Of a stretch of 64,000 bases of DNA, positions 41,797 through 49,845 are shown piece by piece; the first letter of the stretch is position 1, and every line of letters begins with the position of its first letter. The notes under the pieces are model-generated. The model was given only the letters and a program-made list of their open reading frames with translations. It had not been told where the DNA came from and made no database searches. The translations under genes and the position numbers were made by a program. This stretch comes from a virus: positions 1-64,000 of IMG/VR virus record IMGVR_UViG_3300044761_000059; one strand, written 5' to 3'.

Positions 41797-42589
41797 GCTG
41801 CCTCCGCCCGATCTCGACAGCCTTGTCCAGCCAGTAGCGGATGAACGCCGGCAACCCGCGCGGGGTCGGCCGCTTCGCCGGGTGCGAGACGATCCAGGCG
41901 TCGGCCTTGGCGATCTCCGTCTCGAAGAACAGCCACTCGTACTGGTCGTAGGCCTTCTCGAGCGTGGCCCACAGGTCGGCGTGCCGGTCCTCCGCGAGGG
42001 TCCCCAGGTGCTTCGTCGCCAGGAGCCAGGTCCGGATGTCGGGGTCCACCCCGTTGCCCTTGCCTTTGCCGGCGGCGGCGCCGGCGCGCGGCTCGCGCGC
42101 GTCGGACCCGGCCCCGGCTACGGCCCCGATTACGGCTCCGCTTACGGACCCGGAAGAAGCCGCAGTTTGCGGCAAGTCGCCGCCTATCTGCAGCGAGTCG
42201 CGGCACTTCGCCGAGGTCTCCGGCTTCCCGCCGCACGGGGGGTCCGGGTATTTGGGTTTGGAGTCGCGCTCGCGCTGGTGGTCGACGAAGCTGACCACGT
42301 GCCCGTAGAGCCCGTCGTCCCCGGGCACCCGGTAGAGGTGGATCAGCGGCTGCGAGGCGTCGGCGAAGGATTGGGTCCACTCCTCGATCGTCTTGGCCAT
42401 CTTCTCGGTGGTCCACCCGCGGGGCCGGCGCTCAAAGAGTTGGGAGAGCAGGACGTCCGGCTCGGCGTCGAACCTGCCGTGGTCGTCGCAGGTGACGGTC
42501 AGGCGCCACCAGGCACGCTCGGCGGCGTCGGAGAGGTTCTTCAGGCTGCGGGAGCGGCGGGCTTTTTCGCGGATCATGCGGTCGGGCAC
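41789..42589 (-). CDS. Replication initiation-like protein with N-terminal winged helix
   Basis: A 266-residue protein. It starts MPDRMIREKARRSRSL, followed by AERAWWRLTVTCDDHGRFDAEP and VSFVDHQRERDSKPKYP, the winged-helix start typical of phage replisome organisers. A low-complexity Gly/Ala linker leads to a helical end (LPAFIRYWLDKAVEIGRR). GTG at 42589 has GGAGAT eight bases upstream, and an ATG four codons later is an alternative. Likely opens the origin or loads the host helicase. Confidence 0.7.
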   Translation of the reverse strand: MPDRMIREKARRSRSLKNLSDAAERAWWRLTVTCDDHGRFDAEPDVLLSQLFERRPRGWTTEKMAKTIEEWTQSFADASQPLIHLYRVPGDDGLYGHVVSFVDHQRERDSKPKYPDPPCGGKPETSAKCRDSLQIGGDLPQTAASSGSVSGAVIGAVAGAGSDAREPRAGAAAGKGKGNGVDPDIRTWLLATKHLGTLAEDRHADLWATLEKAYDQYEWLFFETEIAKADAWIVSHPAKRPTPRGLPAFIRYWLDKAVEIGRRQRG

Positions 42590-42655
42590 GGCGAGAGATC
42601 TCCATGCGTGGGAGGGGGGGGTGAAGGATCCTCGCGGGGCGGGGGGCGAGCTCGG

Positions 42656-42760
42656 CATGCGACGGCTCGGCGCGGCACGGCTTGTCGCAGCGGGAAGGCC
42701 AGGGTGGGGAAGGCAGGGCATGTCGCAGCGGGGGGGCTCGGGGCTGGTAGGGGCCGGCCG
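42656..42760 (-). repeat. Short GTCGC pentamer-phased array (3 units)
   Basis: GTCGC heads at 42684 and 42722, 38 bases apart, with a degenerate head near 42659. On the plus strand each head is followed by ANNGG and NNNGG blocks and a 3-base end, the same grammar as the array at 46951-48023. Confidence 0.7.
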
Positions 42761-42833
42761 GTTTGCACGGTCAATGTCCTGACGTGGGCGATAAGAGCGT
42801 TCGGGCCAGCGGGGCGCGTCCCAGTCAAGGATT

Positions 42834-42866
42834 CCCCCGCCGTAAGCCCGGCTGGGAAGCCGGGGG
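42834..42866. repeat. Nested palindrome
   Basis: Seven-base stem CCCGGCT/AGCCGGG with a GGGA loop, inside a wider CCCCC/GGGGG pairing that competes for the same G run. On the minus strand it is followed by AATCCTTGAC. Purpose unknown. Confidence 0.6.
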
Positions 42867-42916
42867 TTAGGCCCGAAGCCGAAGAGGGCGCTATAAGTGA
42901 CTGGGCGCGGTCCCCC

Positions 42917-42946
42917 CTTCTACCGTGGCCGGCGGCGCCGAGTCAA
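42917..42946 (-). promoter_or_regulatory. Candidate promoter P3
   Basis: On the minus strand TTGACT (42946-42941) and TAGAAG (42922-42917) lie 18 bases apart, or 17 if GTAGAA is used. The -10 is weak. It follows a terminator-like hairpin and would serve the replication gene and the downstream genes. Confidence 0.4.
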
Positions 42947-42950
42947 GCGG

Positions 42951-42987
42951 AAAAAAGGGCGGCGCCCCCGGGGAGCCGGTGGCATGC
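42951..42987 (-). terminator. Candidate intrinsic terminator
   Basis: On the minus strand a G/C hairpin (CGGCTCCCC/GGGGGCGCCG, one mismatch) is followed by CCCTTTTTT. It would end the transcription unit coming from the right. Confidence 0.5.
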
Positions 42988-43037
42988 CCGAGGCGGCGAA
43001 CCACGGGGTGCCCCGCGCTGGCCCGGGGGGCCGCCGA

Positions 43038-43268
43038 TCATCGCCATCGCCTCGGTCCCTGTCCCCCTTCCACGCACGCCGGGCAGGCCCGCATGTTCCG
43101 GGTGACGCCGTTGCCATCTCGCAGCGGGGAGTACGCCCGGTCCCCCGACTTCAGCTCCCGGTGGCACCGCGCGGCACAGGGCGCCGGCTTCCGCAGCGTG
43201 CAAGCGGCCCACACCGTCCAGCTCGCGGTTTCCCGGAAGAGTCCCCCGGGCCCGGGCTCGAACCTCAT
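43038..43268 (-). CDS. Small Cys-rich protein
   Basis: A 76-residue protein with WAACTLRKPAPCAARCHREL and MRACPACVEG, likely one zinc site. ATG overlaps the next gene's stop as ATGA. No function recognised. Confidence 0.55.
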   Translation of the reverse strand: MRFEPGPGGLFRETASWTVWAACTLRKPAPCAARCHRELKSGDRAYSPLRDGNGVTRNMRACPACVEGGQGPRRWR

Positions 43269-43675
43269 TCTTCCAGCCGTCCGCCCTCTCCGCGCGGATT
43301 GATCCAGACGGGCGCGCGGTAGAACGGCTCGCTCAGCCGGCGGGCCTCGGGGCCGCAGTCCTCGCAGACGCCCCGGCCGCTCCCTGGCGCCGTCATCAGG
43401 ACGTCCCCGTCCGCCCACTCGTGGCCGCCGCGCTTGCGCCCACAGAGCGCACACGGCAGCCAGAAGTACCCGTGCAGGTGGGCGTAGGCGGCGTTGAGCC
43501 AGCGCGGCCGCCGCGGCAGCCAGGGCGGCGCGCGCCTCCCGTCGGGGTGGCGGTACTGCCGGACCCACGCGCGCCCGTTCCAGTTGGTCTGCCCGTACAA
43601 CCGCCACCGCCCGGGCCAGAGCCAGGCGTAGAGCAGGTCGCGCCGGCGGGTGATCGTGGGGCCCTCGGGGCTCAT
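43265..43675 (-). CDS. Protein with zinc site and aromatic-rich core
   Basis: A 136-residue protein. Many Trp/Tyr/Arg residues in the first half (YAWLWPGRWRLYGQTNW), then LPCALCGRKRGGHEW and GVCEDCGPEA for zinc. GAGGAGGAGGG lies upstream of the ATG. Not recognised. Confidence 0.6.
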   Translation of the reverse strand: MSPEGPTITRRRDLLYAWLWPGRWRLYGQTNWNGRAWVRQYRHPDGRRAPPWLPRRPRWLNAAYAHLHGYFWLPCALCGRKRGGHEWADGDVLMTAPGSGRGVCEDCGPEARRLSEPFYRAPVWINPRGEGGRLEE

Positions 43676-43691
43676 CACGCTTCCCTCCTCC

Positions 43692-43979
43692 TCAGTCCCG
43701 GTACGCCACACCCGACGGGAGCCCCGGGAAGTGGATCCGCGCCTCCTGCTCCCTGAGCTTGTCGCCGTGCGCGGCCACCCATTCGGGGTCACTCCCGAGC
43801 CCGATGTAGGCGGCGAAGTCGTTCACCTCCCCGACGGTGAGGACCGCCATCAGGTCGCAGCGCATCAGTAGGGGCGGGAGGGTGTGGTGGCCGAACGCGA
43901 ACGTCGCCTCGTCCATGGTCTCGAGTGTATGCCCGGGCTGTGCCGGGTAGGACCGCTTGTTGACGCCGACGATCCTCAT
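43692..43979 (-). CDS. Hypothetical protein
   Basis: A 95-residue protein. It has TMDEATFAFGHHTLPPLLMR and VGEVNDFAAYIGLGSDPEWV. No motif recognised. ATG overlaps the preceding stop as ATGA. Confidence 0.55.
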   Translation of the reverse strand: MRIVGVNKRSYPAQPGHTLETMDEATFAFGHHTLPPLLMRCDLMAVLTVGEVNDFAAYIGLGSDPEWVAAHGDKLREQEARIHFPGLPSGVAYRD

Positions 43980-44122
43980 GGCTTTCTCTCGGCCAGCACG
44001 ACAGCGACCGCGTAAGCGAGCGACTCGATGATCTGCCGGTATGCGCCCCCGGTCTGCGTGCCCCAATGCTCGTGCGCGAGGGTGACGATACGCTTCTGCA
44101 GCTCGTCCACGCGGGGGCTCAC
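43976..44122 (-). CDS. 48-residue helical protein
   Basis: Mostly two amphipathic helices (RVDELQKRIVTLAHEHW and RQIIESLAYAVAVVLAE). GTG overlaps the upstream stop as GTGA. Not recognised. Confidence 0.5.
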   Translation of the reverse strand: MSPRVDELQKRIVTLAHEHWGTQTGGAYRQIIESLAYAVAVVLAERKP

Positions 44123-44436
44123 GATGGCACCCCTGGCGCCTCGTTCGGCGCGACGATGGCCAGCCCCTCGGGCGTGTTGTCCACGTCGGGGACCTTCAGC
44201 TCCTCCGGATGCTCGGCCTGCCAGCGCTCCACGCGCGCGATCAGCAGCCGGATCCCCTCGACCTGCCGCGGGTCGGCCCCGAGCTGCTGGCAGCGGGTCT
44301 GGTAGAAGTGCAGCGTCGGCACGAGGGCCCGGTCGCGTGCCAGGAACACGACGGCATCCATGTGGCTCACCGCGTGCGCGGCCCGGTGCTCCGTGCAGAT
44401 GCCCGAGAAGGTGAACTTCCGGTCGATGCGCTCCAT
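44119..44436 (-). CDS. Hypothetical protein
   Basis: A 105-residue protein. The N-terminal half has FSGICTEHRAAHAVSHMDAV. A helical mid-part follows (VEGIRLLIARVERWQAEHP). GGAGACCC upstream of the ATG. No family recognised. Confidence 0.55.
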   Translation of the reverse strand: MERIDRKFTFSGICTEHRAAHAVSHMDAVVFLARDRALVPTLHFYQTRCQQLGADPRQVEGIRLLIARVERWQAEHPEELKVPDVDNTPEGLAIVAPNEAPGVPS

Positions 44437-44447
44437 AGGGGTCTCCT

Positions 44448-44696
44448 TCAGGTCCCGTCCGTTCGGAGGGACTTCGCCAGCTCGTCCAGCAGGGCCCTGG
44501 CGAACGCCCCAAGGGCATCCGCCGGCGGCGTCACGACCAGGCCGTAGAGCGGGTGGGCTTTCGGGAGCCACTTCTCGATCTCCTGGAGGACCTGCCGGGG
44601 GCCGGCGTCTGGCTTCAGCAGCTTCAGCGCGAACCGCCAGTTGTCGATCCGGTGGAGCGCCTCGGGCGCCCCCGCCGGCGGCCAGCCCGGGATCAT
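44448..44696 (-). CDS. Hypothetical protein
   Basis: An 82-residue protein with HRIDNWRFALKLLKPDAG and VLQEIEKWLPKAHP. ATG overlaps the upstream gene's stop as ATGA. Not recognised. Confidence 0.5.
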   Translation of the reverse strand: MIPGWPPAGAPEALHRIDNWRFALKLLKPDAGPRQVLQEIEKWLPKAHPLYGLVVTPPADALGAFARALLDELAKSLRTDGT

Positions 44697-45238
44697 TGTT
44701 CCTCCTCCCCGGCGCGGGGGGAGAGGGCGGCCCGGACAATCGCAAGTGATTTTCGGGCCTCGATGCGGTCGCTCTCTTTCTCCGCGTCAGTTAGCATGGC
44801 GTAGGGTGTTGCTGCCTTCCGCGGCCAGTCTGCGGCCTTCTCAGCCGGAGCACGGCTCTGGTACTCCATCCACCTGGCCCATCGCTCGTGTTCTGCCGCT
44901 GCTAACGCCTCCAAAAGTTTTGGCGAGTCCAGTGCCTCCCGCAGCGCCGCGTTCTGCGCTTTCAACTCGTCTCGTTCTGCAAGCAGGGCGCGGCCAGCAG
45001 ATGAAATATTGAACAAACTCCACCGCCTGATGGCCGCTTCCGTCATTGCTTCCACTTCTTTTCTGCTGAGAGCCGTAGAGCGCCCTGGAATCAGAAGAGC
45101 CGCGCATTCGACTAGAGCCCCATAAACCCCGCGCATCAGTTCTCCGCACGCCGCGTTCTGCGCTTCGAGGGAGGCGAGGGCGGTCTCCGTTTCTTGCGCT
45201 TGTCCTTCCATTTGCTCAATTAAGACATCGGGCATCAT
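44693..45238 (-). CDS. Coiled-coil protein with RyR-like C-terminus
   Basis: A 181-residue protein. Residues 5-110 are helical with heptads (ETETALASLEAQNAAC, LLAERDELKAQNAALREAL). The end has AAAEHERWARWMEYQ, then TPYAMLTDAEKESDRIEA, the pattern of phage RyR-type domains. AT-richer than its neighbours. Two tandem ATGs are possible starts. Confidence 0.6.
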   Translation of the reverse strand: MMPDVLIEQMEGQAQETETALASLEAQNAACGELMRGVYGALVECAALLIPGRSTALSRKEVEAMTEAAIRRWSLFNISSAGRALLAERDELKAQNAALREALDSPKLLEALAAAEHERWARWMEYQSRAPAEKAADWPRKAATPYAMLTDAEKESDRIEARKSLAIVRAALSPRAGEEEQ

Positions 45239-45452
45239 GTCGCGCCTTATCTGCTAATGAGGCGTTTAGTTCCGCCTCCTCCACCCGCCGCTGGAGCGTG
45301 GCACAGCGCAGGCGCTCGTCATGTACTACGGTTGTGGCCTCGTACAAGTCATCCTGGAGCGCCTGGGCGGCGTGGGTGCAGAGGGCTGCACCGTAACCAG
45401 GATGGCCTTGGCATTGTATGAACTTGGGAAACCTGCACTCCCGCTCGCTCAT
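45216..45452 (-). CDS. Hypothetical protein
   Basis: A 78-residue protein. It starts MSERECRFPKFIQCQGHPG, then a helix rich in Glu/Arg (LRCATLQRRVEEAELNASL). GAGGAGGCCCC upstream of the ATG. It overlaps the RyR-like gene's start by 23 bases. Not recognised. Confidence 0.55.
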   Translation of the reverse strand: MSERECRFPKFIQCQGHPGYGAALCTHAAQALQDDLYEATTVVHDERLRCATLQRRVEEAELNASLADKARHDARCLN

Positions 45453-45466
45453 GGGGCCTCCTCCCT

Positions 45467-45781
45467 CTAATTCTTTTCCGCCCTGGCCAGCGCCCGGCGC
45501 CGCTGCACGATGCGGATGGCCCGGATGGTCACGGCCAGGTCCACGAGGATGCTCACGTCGAGTCCCTTGATCTCCTCCTCCGAAAGCGGCCGGAGGACCA
45601 GGCCCTCCGTGAACGCGAGAATCACCGCACACTCAACGCAGACCGTGAGGTCCCCGGGCTTCGGCCGATCCCCGTGAGTACGGAGGGCGCTTGCCGCGTT
45701 GAAATGGTGCCCGCACCTCGGGCACTCAGCCCCAGGCACCGCGTGCTCATGGTAGATGCCGATGGGATCCTGGTCCGCCAT
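45467..45781 (-). CDS. Zinc-binding protein
   Basis: A 104-residue protein. It has AECPRCGHHFNAASALRTHG, similar to a C2H2-type finger, then TVCVECAVILAFTEGL and a helical end. GGTGGAG upstream of the ATG. Not recognised. Confidence 0.55.
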   Translation of the reverse strand: MADQDPIGIYHEHAVPGAECPRCGHHFNAASALRTHGDRPKPGDLTVCVECAVILAFTEGLVLRPLSEEEIKGLDVSILVDLAVTIRAIRIVQRRRALARAEKN

Positions 45782-45783
45782 CC

Positions 45784-46008
45784 CTACTCCACCCGCGGGG
45801 CCAGGTGGCGGTTCAGGATGTCCTGGAGGCGCACCGGGAGATGCCGCTTCACGCGGTCGAGGAGCTTGAGGGCCTCGGGGGACTCGTACCAGTTCGCCGC
45901 GGCCAGGTAGGCCGTGGCCACGAGGAGCATCCGCTCGAGGCGGCGGCAACGGGGGCAGCCCGTCACTCGCTCAGGAACAGGACCCGCGTCTCCGGGGTGG
46001 TCGGCCAT
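45784..46008 (-). CDS. Hypothetical protein with CxxC
   Basis: A 74-residue protein with VTGCPRCRRLERMLLVATAY and an amphipathic end (RLQDILNRHLAP). GGGAGAGGGG upstream of the ATG. It overlaps its upstream gene by 46 bases. Confidence 0.5.
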   Translation of the reverse strand: MADHPGDAGPVPERVTGCPRCRRLERMLLVATAYLAAANWYESPEALKLLDRVKRHLPVRLQDILNRHLAPRVE

Positions 46009-46217
46009 CGCCCCCTCTCCCGCCGGAACGCCCGGCGGAACCGCATGTAGCCCATGAAGCAGAGCCGGCACGCCCAGGGGATCCCCGCCCGCATCCAGCG
46101 CGGGAAGGCGTCGCGGGGCAGGTCCCGTTCGCAGCAGGCGCAGCGGGTCAGGCCGTGCCGCCGGCGCCTGGGCGACCAGATCCACAGCCGCCGCCCGTCC
46201 GCCGTGAGGCCCTCCAT
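45963..46217 (-). CDS. Basic zinc-binding protein
   Basis: An 84-residue protein, strongly Arg/Trp-rich, with TRCACCERDL and PWACRLCFMGYMRFRRAF as a likely zinc site. Likely nucleic-acid binding from charge, but not recognised. Confidence 0.55.
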   Translation of the reverse strand: MEGLTADGRRLWIWSPRRRRHGLTRCACCERDLPRDAFPRWMRAGIPWACRLCFMGYMRFRRAFRRERGRWPTTPETRVLFLSE

Positions 46218-46221
46218 GGGA

Positions 46222-46929
46222 TCACTCCGACTTCGTGAACTTGCCGTAGCCCCGCGGGCGGGCGGCGCCCAGGCCCTGGGCCTCGGCCATCTCCCACAGG
46301 TCCGTCCAGATCTCCTGGGTCAGGATCCGCGTGTCGGGCCACCGGGCGGCGAACTCCAGCTCCCAGGGCAGGAGGTAGTCGTACCGCCGCAGCACGGAAC
46401 GGCGCCCGGCCCGGTCCTGCACGGAGCTCCCCCACTCGAGCGTCCCGGTGGGGATGGTGGGCTCCGCGCCGGCGCTCCGCAGGATGAGCAGCGGGCTGCC
46501 GGGGGCGCCCTGGTGGGCCTGGAGGCCCCGGGTGAGGAGGTCCTTCAGCCCCCTCGTCTTTCTCGACAGGCCGAGGGTCGTCGCGCAGTCAATGAGCATG
46601 CTCGGGATCTGGTGGGCCCCCAGGCAGAGCAGGCCCTCCGGGTTGCGGCGGAAGCCGCAGGAGACCTTCTCCTCGTCCATGAGTTCGTCGACCTCCTCCC
46701 CGACGGCTTCGGCCTGGGCCTCCGCGGCCGCGCCCGTTTCGGGGGGCGCGACTCCCATCGCCGCCAGGTTCTCGGCGACGATCCGCTCGGGATCACGCCC
46801 CAGGGCTTTCGCCTTGAGGCGGACGGCCTTCGAGCTCATCTGCCCGCGAATCAAATCTTCGGTCTTGGGCATTCCGCCGAGGAGTTCCGTGACGCCGACC
46901 AGGACGATCTTCTTCGTGATCCAGTTCAT
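46222..46929 (-). CDS. Conserved-looking phage protein downstream of the pentamer array
   Basis: A 235-residue protein. The N-terminal 90 residues are helical and acidic. The second half (GLLCLGAHQIPSMLIDCATT, then LLIL, then VLRRYDYLLPWELEFAARW and AQGLGAARPRGYGKF at the end) resembles an uncharacterised phage family whose members end in a G-rich GLG...YGxF loop. That ending is reminiscent of RAMP-type proteins, but I do not claim this. It is the first gene after the 1.1-kb array, with AAAAAGGAGGATCCC upstream. Confidence 0.7.
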   Translation of the reverse strand: MNWITKKIVLVGVTELLGGMPKTEDLIRGQMSSKAVRLKAKALGRDPERIVAENLAAMGVAPPETGAAAEAQAEAVGEEVDELMDEEKVSCGFRRNPEGLLCLGAHQIPSMLIDCATTLGLSRKTRGLKDLLTRGLQAHQGAPGSPLLILRSAGAEPTIPTGTLEWGSSVQDRAGRRSVLRRYDYLLPWELEFAARWPDTRILTQEIWTDLWEMAEAQGLGAARPRGYGKFTKSE

Positions 46930-46950
46930 TGGGATCCTCCTTTTTGGTTT

Positions 46951-48023
46951 GTCGCAGAGGGCAGGCCAGAACAGGCAGGGCTCGTCGCAATGGGAGGGTT
47001 CGGCTCGACGTGGTTTGACGGGGCATGTCGCAGGGGCTTGGCGCGACCGGGCACGGCCGGACAGGACGCGGCTTGTCGCAGTGGCTCGGCGTGGCGCGGC
47101 CAGTCGCAGTGGCGGACCGATGTGGACCGTCGCAGCGGCTCGGGGAGTGCCGGGGTGACCGGGCGTGGCACGTCGCATGGGCGGGGGAGGGCAGGCTCGA
47201 TTCGACTCGGCTCGGCTCGTCGCAGCGGCTTGGGGAGACCCGCGGGGGGCGGAGGTGGCGGGGGCCGTCGCGCTGGTGTGGCATGGCTCGCGCGGGCGGG
47301 AGTCGACTCGGCTGGTCGCATGGGGCAGGCGGGGAGGGGCCGGTAGCAGCGGTCGGGCTCGGGTCGGGTCGGACTCGGGGGGGTCTGGCTCGTCGCAAGG
47401 GCTTGGGTGGAGTTGGGGTGGGTCGTCGCAGCGGCTCGGGTTGGGATGGCCTGGCCAGTCGCATGGGTTTGGGCGGGGCGGGGTTGGGTCGTCGCAGCGG
47501 GATGGCGTGGCTCGAGTCGTCGCAGCGGAATGGAGCGCTTCGCGGTGACACGGCTGGTCGCAGCGGGTCGGCTCGGGTCGGGTCGGCGTGGGTAGTCGCA
47601 ACGGGAAGGAGCGGCCCGGGAGGGGAGGGTTTGTCGCGGCGATCTGGCAGGGCTCGGCTTGGTCCGGGGCGGCCTGTCGCATCGGGTTGGAAGGGCTCGG
47701 CACGGCATGTCGCAGAGGCTCGGGCTGGCGAGCGTAGGCTTGTCGCATCGGGGCGGGCGGGCTCGGGCCGGGAGGGGCGGGGTAGTCGCACGGGCTCGGG
47801 CAGGCCAGCTGGGGCTTGTCGCAGCGGCAGGGATCGGTCTGGGATGGCTCGTCGCAGCGGCTCGGGCGGGATAGGCTCGACTTGTCGCATGGGGGCGGGA
47901 CGGCGCGGGCGCGGACTGTCGCAGCGGCCAGGCTGGGCACGCTCGGGGTCGGCTTGTCGCAAGGGGTCGGCGTGGCCCGGGCGGAAATGACGGGGCGGGG
48001 CTTGGGTGGGGTTGTCGCAACGG
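46951..48023 (-). repeat. Pentamer-phased GTCGC array (about 29 units)
   Basis: A 1.1-kb intergenic array. On the plus strand GTCGC heads (27 exact, two degenerate by my count) are followed mostly by ANNGG, then several NNNGG pentamers and a 3-base end, often CTT, CTC, CAT or GTA. Head-to-head distances are 28, 33, 38, 43, 48 or 58 bases, so 24 of 28 equal 3 modulo 5. Five-base steps shift the frame, so the long open frames here are not coding-selected. It ends 20 bases before the ribosome site of the 46929 gene. Confidence 0.85.
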
Positions 48024-48030
48024 GGCGGCA

Positions 48031-49845
48031 TCAGGCGCTCCGGTCGGGGAACAATTCGTCCGCCGCCCGGACCTGGCCGGGCGCCGGGTAGTGGAGGAGG
48101 CCCAGAGTGGAGAGCTCGCCGACGACCTTGGCGTAGGCCCCCCCGCCGTGCTCGTAGTGGGCCAGGCGAGCCAGCTCCGCCCGGGCCACCTCCTCCGGCC
48201 AAGCCTTGACCAGGGGCTCCAGGATCCGGAGGTGGCGGGGCTTGAGCTTCGCCCGCCAGATGGCCATGACCCACTCGTGGGTGGGCGCCCCGGCGAGCTC
48301 CAGGGCCCCCACGGCCGCCTGGCCCCGGTCGGTCAGGTTCATGGTGGCCACCGCCGGGTACCGGATCCAGCCGCCCGTGTTGAGCTCCCCGACGACCTTG
48401 GCGAAGGCCCCGCCCCCGGCCGAGTACCCGGTGGCCAGGGCGATCGCCCCCCTGCCGGGCGCCTGGCGGCCCAGGGAGGCAAACATGGCCAGGGCCCGGA
48501 GGATCTTCATGTGGCGCTCCCCCAGGCCCTCCGGGGGGGGGCTCAGGGGCCCTGGGCGGCCCCCCGGGGGCGACGTGGCCTCCGGTCGGGGGGACGGGCC
48601 GGGGCGTCGCGGCCGCCGGCCCGGGGGCCGCCTGCAGGGCCCTGGGCGCCGTCAGGAAGGGCTTGGGAGGGGTCTCCAGGGGCTCCAGGGCGCCCTTGGC
48701 CCGCTCCAGGTGGGCCACGGCCCTCACGGTGGCCTCGGCCAGCCGTTCCCAGGCTCCCCACAGTTGGCGCAGGGAGGCGTCCCGATCCCGGAGCAGCTCC
48801 CGGAGCTTCCGCTCGGCCTCGGCCCGGGTCCGCCGGTCGTCGGTCTCGACGTCCGCCAGGGCGTGCTTCGCGGCCGCCTGGCCGGCCTCCCGGGCCCGGG
48901 CCAGTTCGGCCTGGAGGGTGGCCACCTGGCGGCGGAGCTCCCGGGGGTCCTCCGCTCGGGCCCGCTCGATCGTGGCGGCCATCCGCTTGCGGATCGCCCC
49001 GAGGTCCACGTCGGCCAGGGTCGCCGGCGGCCGCTTGCCCTTGACCTCCTTCGGGGTGGCGGCGCTGTCGAAGGTCTCCCGGAGCCGGAAACGCACCCGC
49101 TTCAGGGCCTTCAGCCAGTGGGGCGACCAGACCCAGGCCTCCCCGTCGTCCAGGCCGGGCAGGGATTCCAGGAGCTCGAGGCTCTGTCCGTGGTGCTCGA
49201 CCCATCCCTGGATCGCCTTCCGGTCCTGGGGGGAGGTGGTCCGGAGGACCACGAGGGTCTCGATCTGCGTCAGGACGTTCTTTGTTGAGGGCGGCCGACC
49301 GTTGGGTGATCATGGTGATCCCCAGGCCAACGCTGGCGGCCGCGGCGGACGACGTTCTCCCAGGCCCGGACCAGGCGGGCCTGCTCCCGGAAGGGGCGCT
49401 GGGGGGCGTAGTCGTCGGCCTCCTCGAGGAAGAGGTGGAGCGGGTCCTCGTTGCGCCGGTAAAGGCGCTCGGCGAAGTCGATCAGGAAGCGGGTCTTGTC
49501 CCCTTCGCTGAACTCGAACAGGCTCAGGACGCAGGAGAGCCGCTCGTCCACGACCAGGTCGGCGAGCAACTGGCCTCCCGTCCGCTCGAGGGGGACGTCC
49601 CCGTGCTTCCCGCCGAAGACCGGGATCGGGAGGCCGGGGCCCTTCCCGTCGGCCGAGGAGCGCAGTCCCCACCAGGCGTCCACCGGGTCGATCACCACGA
49701 AGGGGAGGCCGGCCCGGTGCATCTCCTCGGCCATCACGACCGCGGTGTTGGTCTTGCCGGCGCCGCGCTTGGCGAGGATCCCGAAGGTCTGAGTGATGGC
49801 GTCGGCCGGGAGGGTGAGGCCCTCGGCGACGTGGAGCTTCCTCAT
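48031..49845 (-). CDS. HerA-like ATPase, interrupted by three one-base insertions
   Basis: Reads as one 603-residue protein only if single bases are removed in homopolymers near 49330 (TT), 49282 (AAA) and 48537 (C9). Walker A is ILAKRGAGKTNT (25-32), Walker B is LHLFLEEADD with Glu141/142. The later blocks ITMITQRSAALNK and TLVVLRTTSPQDRK fit HerA/DUF87 ATPases. Residues about 290-400 are a coiled coil plus Pro-rich linker, and the last 155 residues repeat a winged-helix-like unit twice (GGAFAKVVGELNTGGWI, GGAYAKVVGELSTLGLL). Possibly a DNA pump or segregation motor with ParB. Confidence 0.75.

Larger units (their letters stand above)
42590..43037 (-). other. Regulatory gap upstream of the replication gene
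   Basis: A 448-base gap holding, in transcription order, a G/C hairpin with T6, a candidate promoter, a nested palindrome and three units of the GTCGC pentamer repeat, each listed separately. No convincing coding frame is seen. Confidence 0.7.

Noticed and set aside
42574-42828. 84-codon frame in the gap before the replication gene
   Set aside because: Low-complexity Pro/Arg composition, no ribosome site, and it crosses the pentamer units and the palindrome region.
46793-48020. Long Pro/Arg/Cys-rich proteins read through the array (repeats of RCDKP type)
   Set aside because: The repeat moves between all three frames because units differ by five bases, so no frame is preserved. Openness follows from lack of AT-rich stop codons.
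46951-48023. CRISPR array
   Set aside because: The constant part is only about 10 bases, the distance varies in five-base steps, and the spacers are low-complexity GC-rich pentamers, not unique sequences. No cas genes are present.
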